Below, in pieces: positions 43,401 through 51,599 of a stretch of 64,000 bases of DNA (positions are counted from its first letter, which is position 1; every line of letters starts with the position of its first letter). The stretch spans positions 2,170,001 to 2,234,000 of the forward strand of contig OZ244879.1 of the NCBI GenBank assembly GCA_965221295.1. Reading direction: 5' to 3'. The notes under the pieces were generated by a model that saw only the letters and a list, made by a program, of their open reading frames with translations, had not been told where the DNA came from and did not search any database. The translations under genes and the position numbers were made by a program. Origin of the DNA: Bin87 sp965221295. GTDB taxonomy: Bacteria > Chloroflexota > Dehalococcoidia > Lucifugimonadales > UBA3495.

Positions 43401-44594
43401 TTAGGCGTCGGCTTTGGGGAGCCACTCCTGGTTCCAGGGGAACTCGTTGGGTCCGGCGCCGAAGGCGGGTAGGCCCTGGTCAACGCGGTCGCGGTAGGGG
43501 CTGGTGACGGGTTCGCGATAGGGGTAGAGTCCGCCTTCGTACATCTGCTCGCCCTTCTTGAAGTGGGTGGCTTGTTCCATGGTTTCGACGAAGGGCATGT
43601 TGATGTCGTAGAGGTTGCCGGCGCCGGCGCGGGGGCGTGGTCCGGCCTTGGAGACGTGGCCGTAGAGTTCGCGTCCGATGATGCGTTCGGCGGTCCAGAC
43701 GCAATCGATGAGCTTGTCGATGTCGACGCCGGTGGGGATACCCATATCTTCCATCATGTGGAGGAGGTCTTCGGTGGGGGCCATACCGGTGGCGCGACCG
43801 TTGCCGCAGTAGGGGCAACCGCCGAAACCGCCGATGGTTCCGTCGAGTTCAAGGGTATCCTCGGGGCCGAGGACGCGCATGGCGGCGTAGGCGGAGGCGA
43901 TGGCCATGTTGCGACCGTTGTGGAGGTGGAGACGGAAGTGGTTGATTTCGGGCCAGCGCTCTTTGACGCGGACGATGCTCTCCTCGACCTTGGCCGGGGT
44001 GCAGTGGCTCATGGGGTCGCCCATGGAGCAGCTGCGGACATTGATGCCGGCTTCGTCCCAAAGGCCGTGCTGGTATTCGAGGAGGGTCATGAGGGCGTCA
44101 ACGGGGAACTCGCCGAGGAAGTTGGAGCCCCAAGAGGCGTTGCAACCGATGCCGGCCGCGGTGATGCCCATCTCCTGGGCTTGGGCGATGATGGCGGGCC
44201 AGCGCTCCATTTCCTGCATCTGGCTGCGGTTGGTGTTGCGGCGGGCGAAGACGTCGCAGAGGTGGCAGGAGAGGCGTGGGTAGGCGTCGCGCTCGATGGT
44301 GAGCGGAGGCGAGTAGGCGCGGGCGCGCTCGACACCGCGGGCGTTGAGGGCGAGGGCGGTGTAGGTGACGCCGGCCTTGGGGGTGAACTTGGTAACGATT
44401 TCGTCGATGCGCTCCATTTGTGGGGTCCACCTGGGGCTGACGAAGGAGCCGACGACGATGCTTTGGAGGCCGGTGTCGGAGAGCATGTCGAGGAGTTCGA
44501 CCTTGTGGTCGACGGAGATGTTGGCGTCCTCGATCTGCATGCCCTCGCGCATGCCTTCTTCTTTATAGTGTACGGTGGGCCATTGCTGTGGCAT
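43401..44594 (-). CDS. HMG-CoA lyase-like (HMGL/DRE-TIM) enzyme
   Basis: A 397-residue TIM-barrel enzyme of the HMGL-like family. The start has EGMREGMQ (usual DGLQNE), then VVGSFVSPRWTPQM (~50), the metal-binding LHLHNG (~222) and the loop GGFGGCPY (~255), whose Cys is catalytic in HMG-CoA lyase. It is longer than typical HMG-CoA lyases (about 300) because of a C-terminal extension rich in aromatic residues. Expected reaction: cleavage of a 3-hydroxy-3-methylglutaryl-CoA-like substrate. AAGGAG lies 8 bases before the ATG. Confidence 0.85.
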   Translation of the reverse strand: MPQQWPTVHYKEEGMREGMQIEDANISVDHKVELLDMLSDTGLQSIVVGSFVSPRWTPQMERIDEIVTKFTPKAGVTYTALALNARGVERARAYSPPLTIERDAYPRLSCHLCDVFARRNTNRSQMQEMERWPAIIAQAQEMGITAAGIGCNASWGSNFLGEFPVDALMTLLEYQHGLWDEAGINVRSCSMGDPMSHCTPAKVEESIVRVKERWPEINHFRLHLHNGRNMAIASAYAAMRVLGPEDTLELDGTIGGFGGCPYCGNGRATGMAPTEDLLHMMEDMGIPTGVDIDKLIDCVWTAERIIGRELYGHVSKAGPRPRAGAGNLYDINMPFVETMEQATHFKKGEQMYEGGLYPYREPVTSPYRDRVDQGLPAFGAGPNEFPWNQEWLPKADA

Positions 44595-44782
44595 GGGAAA
44601 CTCCTTGCGCCGGGGGCGCGGCGATAGCGTGGCTGGTCGCTGTTGGGATGGGGGAGCGCGGATGCGCTGGATGCCGGGATTTTAGGGATGCGCGGTTGGG
44701 GTTGTCAAGGAAGGGGGGGCGGACGGGGCGGACGGGGCGGGTTCTGGTAAAATTGCCTTAGCTTGAAATAGTGAGGTGTAGC

Positions 44783-44974
44783 ATGGCGAGCTTCGCATTG
44801 TTCCTGGTATGCTTCTTCGTCGTGTGCTGGTTGTTCGTGATCGCACACGTAGTTGGCTGGGGTCCTGTGCACAACCCGTTGATGAGACCCGGTGTGCTGA
44901 TCGCTTACACCGGAGCCGTAATATCGGTAGGCGTGTTTACGGTGGCGGTGGCTGCGGTGGTGATCCGCAGATGA
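44783..44974 (+). CDS. Small membrane protein (pair B, first)
   Basis: A 63-residue protein with two membrane spans (ALFLVCFFVVCWLFVIAHV and LIAYTGAVISVGVFTVAVA). GAGGTGT lies before the ATG. Its TGA overlaps the ATG of the next gene (ATGA junction), the same design as pair A at 7934-8442. Unrecognised. Confidence 0.6.
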   Translation: MASFALFLVCFFVVCWLFVIAHVVGWGPVHNPLMRPGVLIAYTGAVISVGVFTVAVAAVVIRR

Positions 44975-45222
44975 AAGATTGGTTGAAAAACACTTCCCGG
45001 GCGGTGTGGGCTTCGGTGGTGTGGGCCGCCGGCGAATTGACGGTGTTTTTTCTTGGCGCAGCGGCGATTTTTTTGGTCGGGGCATTTCCGGGTTCGGTAT
45101 GCGGCGAATGCACCGAATGGGACTGGGGGAAGTTAATCGCCAGTGGATTTTTCGTCGGCCTAGGCATGTGGTCTAGGTGGCTACATCAAACCTTCTCAAA
45201 AGAACCGGACTCAGACAAATGA
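44971..45222 (+). CDS. Small membrane protein (pair B, second)
   Basis: An 83-residue protein with two spans (~16-36, rich in Ala/Phe, and ~55-70, IASGFFVGLGMW), between them CGEC, a close Cys pair that could bind metal or form a disulphide. Polar C-terminus with EPDSDK. Translationally coupled to the preceding gene; ends 5 bases before the convergent agmatinase stop. Unrecognised. Confidence 0.6.
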   Translation: MKDWLKNTSRAVWASVVWAAGELTVFFLGAAAIFLVGAFPGSVCGECTEWDWGKLIASGFFVGLGMWSRWLHQTFSKEPDSDK

Positions 45223-45227
45223 CGGGA

Positions 45228-46199
45228 TCAGCTGCATAAATCTTTGGTCGGTTTGGCGCTCCAAGCTTGCAGGCGGTTATTGAGGGCGTAGGCGATCATT
45301 TTGTAGACTAGTTTGGCGGCGGTATAGCTGTTGGCGGGAGGGCCTTCGTTGGGAGCGAGTTCGCAGACGTCGAAGCCGACGACGCGGCGTTGCTCGCAGA
45401 TGCGCCGCAGCAGGTTGACCAGTTCCAGCCAACGCATGCCACCAGGCTCGGGAGTACCCACGGCCGCCATTTCCGAAGGGTCCAGGACATCCAGGTCGAT
45501 GCTGACGTAAACGTCTGGGCTGAGCCCGGCGATCAGGTCGTCCGCGAAGCCGTCGGATTGGGGCGGCCAATAGCATACGGGGATGTTGGCGTGGTCGATT
45601 TGGCGCTTTTCTTCGGCCGCCAGGGTTCGGACGCCGATCAGCGAAATCGGGCAGCGCTCGGCGATGCGCCTTGCGGCGGAGCCGTGGCCCCATCCTGTGC
45701 CCTGGTATTGGTCTCGCAAGTCTGCGTGAGCGTCGATGTATACTACGGAGAGTTGGGGAAAGCGGTCCAGACAAGCCAACGCCGAGCCGATTGCCGCGGA
45801 GTGGTCGCCGCCGATGACTCCGGTGAGTTTGTTCAGGAATTGGAAGTGGGCGACGGCCTGCTGTACGCGGGCCGCCATCTGGCGAGGGTCGCCGACGTGG
45901 GGTTCGAGGGGTGGCGCGGTGTGGATGCCCAGGTCGGCCACGTCGATGGCAAGCTCGAGGTCGTAGTCTTCCAGGGCGGCGGAGGCGGCGATGATGGCGG
46001 CCGGTCCGTAACGGGCGCCGACGCGAAACGACGTGGCGCTGTCGATGGGGACGGGGATAAGGACGGCGGAGGCGGCGTCGAGGGCGGATTGATCGGGCGG
46101 TAGGGCAAGGAAGTTTGCCGGCGTAACCGGGACTGGGGGGAGCGATCCGGACTCGGATAGCAAATCAGCTGGCCGGCGAACCGGAGCCGACAACGGCAA
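45228..46199 (-). CDS. speB: Agmatinase/arginase family ureohydrolase
   Basis: A 323-residue manganese ureohydrolase. Metal ligands are visible in GGDHSAAIG (~133), YIDAHADLRD (~156) and SIDLDVLDPS (~235). It probably hydrolyses agmatine to putrescine and urea, as judged from the S-adenosylmethionine decarboxylase gene it overlaps by 35 bases. The start appears to be TTG 46199, with an N-terminal ~35-residue extension rich in Pro. Arginase, guanidinobutyrase or formimidoylglutamase activity cannot be excluded. Confidence 0.85.
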   Translation of the reverse strand: MPLSAPVRRPADLLSESGSLPPVPVTPANFLALPPDQSALDAASAVLIPVPIDSATSFRVGARYGPAAIIAASAALEDYDLELAIDVADLGIHTAPPLEPHVGDPRQMAARVQQAVAHFQFLNKLTGVIGGDHSAAIGSALACLDRFPQLSVVYIDAHADLRDQYQGTGWGHGSAARRIAERCPISLIGVRTLAAEEKRQIDHANIPVCYWPPQSDGFADDLIAGLSPDVYVSIDLDVLDPSEMAAVGTPEPGGMRWLELVNLLRRICEQRRVVGFDVCELAPNEGPPANSYTAAKLVYKMIAYALNNRLQAWSAKPTKDLCS

Positions 46200-46596
46200 G
46201 TGTGGAGCGTTGCCGCTGGGTTTCTGCGACGCCCTGCTGGGAATCGGCCCACTCGAGACCGCGATCTAGCAGCCAGGTTTTCACCTGCTGCAGGTCGAAG
46301 AGCGCGCGAGCGTCGGCCAAGGCTTGTTCGTGGTCGAACGACTTGCACGAGAAGATGTCGATATTGACGTAGTCGCGGTGGGGGAAGGTATGGACGCTGA
46401 TGTGGCTTTCGGCGATGATGACGAAGCCGGAGATGCCGCTATCGCCGGGATTGGGGCCGTGGTATTCGAGGACTTCGGGTTCGGTGATCCTAGTCATGCC
46501 CAGGTTAGCTGGGTACTGGTCGAGAAAAGCCCGCAGCGCGTCGGTATCCCACATCATTTTGGCGTTGCCACCAAAACCGTCAATGATCAAGTGCAT
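46165..46596 (-). CDS. speD: S-adenosylmethionine decarboxylase proenzyme
   Basis: A 143-residue class 1b AdoMetDC. The self-cleavage site is ESHISVHTFP (~62): cleavage before Ser gives the pyruvoyl cofactor; VNIDIFSCKSF (~80) has the conserved catalytic Cys. It makes decarboxylated SAM for spermidine synthesis; no spermidine synthase (speE) is in the window. A terminator-like hairpin lies in its leader, between a plausible promoter and the start codon. Its C-terminal end (after ~120) is longer than typical. Confidence 0.9.
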   Translation of the reverse strand: MHLIIDGFGGNAKMMWDTDALRAFLDQYPANLGMTRITEPEVLEYHGPNPGDSGISGFVIIAESHISVHTFPHRDYVNIDIFSCKSFDHEQALADARALFDLQQVKTWLLDRGLEWADSQQGVAETQRQRSTLAVVGSGSPAS

Positions 46597-46617
46597 TCTG
46601 ATCGTCAGCCCTTGGCG

Positions 46618-46644
46618 AAAAAATAAGCCCCGTGAGGCGGGGCT
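46618..46644 (-). terminator. Terminator hairpin in the speD leader
   Basis: On the minus strand, stem AGCCCCG-cctca-CGGGGCT followed by TATTTTTT, a textbook intrinsic terminator placed 21 bases before the speD ATG. No minus-strand gene lies upstream, so it can only affect speD-speB transcripts (attenuation) or antisense transcripts from the ABC operon. Confidence 0.75.
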
Positions 46645-46671
46645 GCGCCATCTTGTGAAAATGCGGCGTAT

Positions 46672-46700
46672 AGAATATCATAGCCGCCACGCCAATTCAA
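46672..46700 (-). promoter_or_regulatory. Candidate sigma-70 promoter of speD-speB
   Basis: TTGAAT (46695-46700) and TATTCT (46672-46677) on the minus strand with a 17-base spacer. A start near 46665 would place the terminator hairpin about 20 nt into the transcript. Confidence 0.4.
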
Positions 46701-46825
46701 AGCGAAAATCGCCCAGGCAACCGGAAGCCGTCGGTGTGGCAATCCGCTTCTCCGGCGGCATCGTATGTGAGCCAACGGATGGCCAAATGCCGGGCGAACC
46801 TTAATCGTCGTCTGGCCGCAGGCGC

Positions 46826-47920
46826 ATGGATACACAAATGAGCGCTGAAACCGAAACCACCTTGAGCAGAGTCGCGACTGGCGGTGGAGTTCACACTGGA
46901 AGCGGAGTCGACACTGGAAGCGGAGTCGACACTGGAAGCGGAGTCGACACTGAACCGGCGGACGCGATGATTGAGGTGCGGGACCTGACCCACTACTACG
47001 GCCCAACGCCGGCGGTGGAGAACGTGAATTTTTCGGTGCGCCGTGGCGAGATTCTGGGCTTTTTGGGTCCGAACGGAGCCGGGAAAACCACGACCATGCG
47101 CATCCTGACGGGGTACATGCCGCCGACGCGTGGTTCTGTGACGCTGGACGGCTACGACGTGGTGGAGAAGTCGCTGGAGGTGCGCAAGCGCGTGGGTTAC
47201 CTTCCAGAATCGGTACCGTTGCACACTGAAATGACCGTGACGGGATACCTGAAGTACATGGGCACGCTGCGGAGGATGAACGGGCGGCGGATTCGCCGGC
47301 GGATTGACGACGTTATTGAGGTTTGCCGTTTGGAAGACTACCGGAAAACCCTGATTGGGAAACTGTCCAAAGGGTTCCGGCAGCGCGTTGGCATCGCGCA
47401 GGCCATACTGCATGAACCGGAAGTGCTGGTGCTGGACGAGCCGACCATTGGCATCGACCCGATACAGGTTGTGGAAACCCGGGGCCTGATTCAGGATCTG
47501 GGGCAAGAGCAAACCGTAGTCTTGAGCAGCCACATACTGCCCGAAGTCAGCATGATCTGCGAACGGGTGCTGATCATCCACGAAGGGCACATAGTGGCGG
47601 CCGACACGCCAAACAACTTGGCTCAGCATTTGAGGGGCGTGGAGCAGTTGGAGGTTGAAATTGGCGGGCCGCCGGCCGAGGCGCTGGCGATGCTAAGGGG
47701 GATTGAAGGCGTGACTGAGGTGACGCACCATCCCAGGCCGGGGATAAACGCATACCGGGTAAAATATCGGGAGGGTTTTGACCTGAGGGACGAAATATCC
47801 CGCACGGTGATCAGCCGAGACTGGAGCCTGTTGAGCATGCAGGTGAGCAGCATGAGCCTGGAGGAGATATTCCTCCGGCTGACCACATCGGAAACCGACG
47901 AAGAGGACCTTGCAGCGTAG
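46826..47920 (+). CDS. ABC exporter ATPase, GldA-like
   Basis: A 364-residue ABC ATPase: Walker A GPNGAGKTT (~76), signature LSKGFRQRVG (~181), Walker B VLVLDEPT (~204) and switch His in LSSHIL. The 50-residue N-terminus carries a GSGVDT repeat. Four genes in a row (this ATPase, permease, GldG-like, DUF4340-like) match the Gld-type ABC system of gliding bacteroidetes that is widespread in other phyla with unclear export role. It starts about 230 bases from divergent speD. Confidence 0.9.
   Translation: MDTQMSAETETTLSRVATGGGVHTGSGVDTGSGVDTGSGVDTEPADAMIEVRDLTHYYGPTPAVENVNFSVRRGEILGFLGPNGAGKTTTMRILTGYMPPTRGSVTLDGYDVVEKSLEVRKRVGYLPESVPLHTEMTVTGYLKYMGTLRRMNGRRIRRRIDDVIEVCRLEDYRKTLIGKLSKGFRQRVGIAQAILHEPEVLVLDEPTIGIDPIQVVETRGLIQDLGQEQTVVLSSHILPEVSMICERVLIIHEGHIVAADTPNNLAQHLRGVEQLEVEIGGPPAEALAMLRGIEGVTEVTHHPRPGINAYRVKYREGFDLRDEISRTVISRDWSLLSMQVSSMSLEEIFLRLTTSETDEEDLAA
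46898..46951 (+). repeat. In-frame 18-bp x 3 tandem repeat
   Basis: Three identical copies of ggaagcggagtcgacact, plus a diverged copy before them, encode GSGVDT repeats in the N-terminus of the ABC ATPase. Copy number may vary between strains. Confidence 0.9.
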
Positions 47921-47926
47921 AGGAAG

Positions 47927-48640
47927 ATGCAAACGATTCGAGCCGTAGCCTTCAAAGAAATCCAGGTCTATTTCAGCAGCCCGGTGGCCTACATTGTGGC
48001 GCTGATCTTCATGGCGTTGAGTGGTTTTTTCTTCGTTCGAGATTTGGGCAACCCATTTCCGGAGGCCTCCCTGAGCAACTTTTTCCAGGGAGCGACGTTT
48101 TTGCTGATCCCGTTGGCGCCGGCGTTGACGATGCGGCTGTTGGCGGAAGAGCAGAAGCTGGGAACCATTGAGTTGCTTTTGACCTCGCCGGTGAGGGATT
48201 GGGAGGTGATCCTGGGCAAGTACGCCGCGAGCGTGGTGTTCCTGCTCTTCCTGCTGGCGCTGACGTCATATTATGTTATCCTGCTGCTGGTGTTCGCCTC
48301 GCCGGATCCGGGTCCGATCTATTCGGGCTACCTGGGATTGACGCTGTACGGGATGGCCGCGCTGGCGGTGGGGATTTTGACGTCGACACTGACCAGCAAT
48401 CAGATAATCGCTGCAGTGGTGGGAACGGGCATTTTGGTGGTGCTGTACGCGACATCATTCATCAGCGAAGTGGTAACGGGGGTATGGGCCAACATCTTCA
48501 ACCAAATGGGATTCACGAGCCATTTCAACGACTTCGACAGCGGCATCATCGACTCATTCCACATCGTGTACTTTGTCACGGTGACGGCCCTGTTCCTGTT
48601 CCTGTCGATACGCACGCTGGAATCGCGCCGCTGGAGGTAG
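47927..48640 (+). CDS. ABC-2 family permease, GldF-like
   Basis: A 237-residue membrane protein with six spans, starting MQTIRAVAFKEIQVYFSSPVA and including the LTMRLLAEEQKLGTIELLLTSPV loop typical of ABC-2/GldF permeases. It pairs with the upstream ATPase (6-base gap) and the downstream GldG-like protein (1-base gap). Confidence 0.9.
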   Translation: MQTIRAVAFKEIQVYFSSPVAYIVALIFMALSGFFFVRDLGNPFPEASLSNFFQGATFLLIPLAPALTMRLLAEEQKLGTIELLLTSPVRDWEVILGKYAASVVFLLFLLALTSYYVILLLVFASPDPGPIYSGYLGLTLYGMAALAVGILTSTLTSNQIIAAVVGTGILVVLYATSFISEVVTGVWANIFNQMGFTSHFNDFDSGIIDSFHIVYFVTVTALFLFLSIRTLESRRWR

Positions 48641-48641
48641 C

Positions 48642-50435
48642 ATGAGCCGTCAGCGGATGGAGGACACTCCGAGAGACTGGCGCCGGCGTAGGGGCAGGGA
48701 CCGGGAAAGCGTCGGCGAGGCCGAGGCGACCCAAGGGGTTGAAGGCGAAGCGCTTGCCGAGCAATCGCGGACGCTGTTTTCGTTCGTTGAGCCGGCCTTC
48801 GATTTCATAGCGGTGTTCTACGCCCCCATCTTGGTGGCTGGCGTGGTGGGTTTGGCAACGGGCGCGGCGCTGCTGGCGTTCGTAGGTTCGCTGAAGCTGT
48901 ACGGCGGAATATCGCTTGGCATTGGGGCGACGTTGACGCTGCTGGTGGCGGTGTCGTATTTCAGCCAGGTGGTCGCCGCCTTTTTCAGTCGCACCGGCCG
49001 GTACGGCGTGAACACGGTGGTGATGACGGCGGCCTTTATTGGCCTGGTGGTTTTGGCGAATTACGTGGCGTTTGAAAATCACTTCCGAGCGGACACCACG
49101 GCCACCAACCAGTTTTCTCTGGCCAACCGGACCAAAGACCTACTGGACGATCTGGATCGCGCGATAAACGTGATCGCGTATTATCCTGATGAAATCTCGG
49201 ACATCAACATGTTGACCCGTCGTGGCAAAGTCGAGACGATGCTGAGCGAGTTCAGCAAGCGGAGCGGCGGGTTCAACTACTATTTTATCGACCCCCAGAA
49301 GGAAGCGGATTTGGCGCGCAGCCAGGGGGTTACATCCTATGAAACCATCGCCGTGTCGGCGGTGGGAACCGACATCATTGATTTGGTGCAACCCACTGAC
49401 GCAGTTTACAGCCGGCTGGAACAGGATTTGTATACGGCGCTGTTGGTGGCCACTGAAACACAGCAAAAGAAGGTGTATTTCCTGGCCGGACACGGGGAGC
49501 GAGACATCAACCGGGCGGAGGAAGACGGGTACCAACAGATACGGGACGGACTGGAGGTGGACAATTACGCTGTCGAAACGCTGGTTTGGTCGCCGTCTGA
49601 GGAGGACGTGGCTGTGCCGGACGACGCGGCGCTGTTGGTGATAGCGGGGCCGACTGGGGAACTTCCGGACGCCCACGCCACAGCGTTGAACTTCTACATG
49701 GCGGGCAAACAGCCAGACGGGACGCCCCGCCGAGAAGGGGCGAGGTTGATCTTCCTTGCCGAGCCGGATACCGACGATTCCTTCAGGGCGTTTTTGGCGT
49801 TTTGGGGGGTGGTGGTGGCGCAGGGGTACATCCGGGACGTGGAAGGGTCGCAGCCGAACGCGCCGCGCACGTTGCGTTTGGGGATCTACAATCCGCAGGC
49901 GCCCAGCGAGATCGTGGCGCCCAGGGGTCAACCACTGAACGTGGCCTTCATGCCAGGCGCGGCCGCTTTGGAGCCCGTGATCGAAGAAACCGCAAATCGA
50001 GCGCCAGTACCCATAGTGGCCACCAGCCCCGCGGCGCGGTTGATCAGCGACATAGAAAGGACTGAGCCGGTTGAAGGAGACCCTCAGGGGGTGTATTTCC
50101 CGGCGCTTTACTTGGACATAGCCGCTCCGGTGGGAGTGGCGGCGCCTACGCAACGGCCGCCGGCCAACGAAATCGCGGGCATGGCGGTATTTGGCGACTC
50201 GGACTTCATTGCTAACCGCAACGTGCAACGTGGCTCCAGCGCCGCGCTGTTCCTCAACTCGGCGAATTACCTGATGGGGGACTTTTCGTTGGTGTCGATA
50301 CGGGACCGGGAGTTCGTGTACCGGGAATGGAACCTAGACGCCAACGAGTTCAACTTCGTCAGATTTTCCACCTGGCTATTGTTGCCGGGTTTGATGGGCA
50401 TCATGGCGGTGGTTGTGTGGTGGGTGCGGCGCTAA
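48642..50435 (+). CDS. GldG-like auxiliary ABC transporter protein
   Basis: A 597-residue protein with a ~50-residue acidic/arginine-rich N-terminus, three spans (~60-150), a large extracytoplasmic domain (~165-560) containing the FRADTTATNQFSLANRTK and YYFIDPQKEADLA segments and FLAGHGERD, typical of GldG/DUF7088-Abc_transp_aux proteins, and a final membrane span (WLLLPGLMGIMAVVVWW). GGAGG lies before the ATG. It is thought to cap or gate the Gld-type exporter. Confidence 0.85.
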   Translation: MSRQRMEDTPRDWRRRRGRDRESVGEAEATQGVEGEALAEQSRTLFSFVEPAFDFIAVFYAPILVAGVVGLATGAALLAFVGSLKLYGGISLGIGATLTLLVAVSYFSQVVAAFFSRTGRYGVNTVVMTAAFIGLVVLANYVAFENHFRADTTATNQFSLANRTKDLLDDLDRAINVIAYYPDEISDINMLTRRGKVETMLSEFSKRSGGFNYYFIDPQKEADLARSQGVTSYETIAVSAVGTDIIDLVQPTDAVYSRLEQDLYTALLVATETQQKKVYFLAGHGERDINRAEEDGYQQIRDGLEVDNYAVETLVWSPSEEDVAVPDDAALLVIAGPTGELPDAHATALNFYMAGKQPDGTPRREGARLIFLAEPDTDDSFRAFLAFWGVVVAQGYIRDVEGSQPNAPRTLRLGIYNPQAPSEIVAPRGQPLNVAFMPGAAALEPVIEETANRAPVPIVATSPAARLISDIERTEPVEGDPQGVYFPALYLDIAAPVGVAAPTQRPPANEIAGMAVFGDSDFIANRNVQRGSSAALFLNSANYLMGDFSLVSIRDREFVYREWNLDANEFNFVRFSTWLLLPGLMGIMAVVVWWVRR

Positions 50436-50460
50436 TTGGCGCTGAGGCAACATTTGAACC

Positions 50461-51573
50461 ATGAATATCCGGCTCACCATTCTGCTCGTTTTCGTGCTGG
50501 CGATCTTTGGAGCGTTGGCGCTGTACTTCAAACCCTGGGAGCGACCCGAGCAATCCAACGAATCGCCTTGGGCGTGGCGAATCGACGATGACGCCATCGT
50601 GCATATTGAGGTCGCGCACCAAGGGCAGGCTGGCGATTCAATCGAGTGTTCCGATGATCAGATAGCGATCACGGGGGAGGCACAATCGATCGCCTATGAC
50701 AAAGACCTGGGCCGCGGCAAGTGGTTCATAGTGGACGGCGAGGAACGGACCGAGGTGTATCAGGATCGTTGGGCCGGAACGCCGCTGCTGCTGAGTGGCC
50801 CAAAGGTTGACCGAGTGTTGGGCGAAACGATAGAAAACCCAGCGCAATATGGCTTGGCTCCGCCGGAGAGCGTAATCAAGATCACCGAAGAGACCGGCCT
50901 ATCCTACGAGTTTCGGCTGGGCAACAAGACGCCCGACGAAGAGTACAACTACATGAGCGTGGCCGGTACGACGCAACTCTTCACGGTGCCCGAAGTGTGG
51001 GCCCGGGTGGTCAATTGCCTGGCGGTCAGCCCGCCATTCGTGCCGCCGCCGTTGGAGTTGGGGTACTACTACGACGTGGACTTCCGGGACATCCAGGAAT
51101 TGGAGGTTACCCATAATGGCGCAACGGTAACCTATTTCCCCAATCCTCAGGAGAGAACCTGGTACGCCACCATCAACGGCGAGTCGATGCCGGCGTCGCA
51201 GCCGGAGTGGTGGGCGCAGCAGCTCCAGTGGTACGGAAAGCCAGGCAAGCCTGGCGGAGCCGACACGCCAGGGGGATGGCACGTGGACGAAGACGGAGCG
51301 GATGATCCGGCCTACGGCCTGTCGCCACCGGAAACCACCGTTCGAGTCAAGACCCACGAAAAGTCGTTCGAGTTCTACATCGGAGGGGAGCACATTGAAG
51401 TCGACAGGGAGGGCAACCCCATCCTGGACGCGAACGGCGACACCCAGGTACTGGTGCGGTACTCTGGCCTGCCGGGGGATCCGATAGTCTATGTGATCAA
51501 CGCGGTTCGGGCGGAGCGGACCATCTGCCTGGCCACGCATCCGCCGCTGAGCAAACCATACGATTGCCCGTGA
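50461..51573 (+). CDS. DUF4340-type protein
   Basis: A 370-residue protein with one N-terminal span (IRLTILLVFVLAIFGALALY) and a long beta-rich extracytoplasmic part with two related halves (GLAPPESVIKI and GLSPPETTVRV; both followed by FRLG- or FYIG-type strands). DUF4340 proteins regularly end Gld-type ABC operons and their role is unknown. It lies 25 bases after the GldG-like gene. Confidence 0.75.
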   Translation: MNIRLTILLVFVLAIFGALALYFKPWERPEQSNESPWAWRIDDDAIVHIEVAHQGQAGDSIECSDDQIAITGEAQSIAYDKDLGRGKWFIVDGEERTEVYQDRWAGTPLLLSGPKVDRVLGETIENPAQYGLAPPESVIKITEETGLSYEFRLGNKTPDEEYNYMSVAGTTQLFTVPEVWARVVNCLAVSPPFVPPPLELGYYYDVDFRDIQELEVTHNGATVTYFPNPQERTWYATINGESMPASQPEWWAQQLQWYGKPGKPGGADTPGGWHVDEDGADDPAYGLSPPETTVRVKTHEKSFEFYIGGEHIEVDREGNPILDANGDTQVLVRYSGLPGDPIVYVINAVRAERTICLATHPPLSKPYDCP

Positions 51574-51599
51574 TCGATCGCCCAATCGAGGAGGCTGCT

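Noticed and set aside
43563..44627. Long plus-strand frame opposite the HMGL-like gene
   Set aside because: Val/Gly/Ala/Asp-rich shadow frame; minus-strand gene is well supported.
46672..46830. SAM or other riboswitch in the speD leader
   Set aside because: No SAM-I, SAM-II or other known aptamer core recognised; the transcript from the best promoter is too short before the hairpin.
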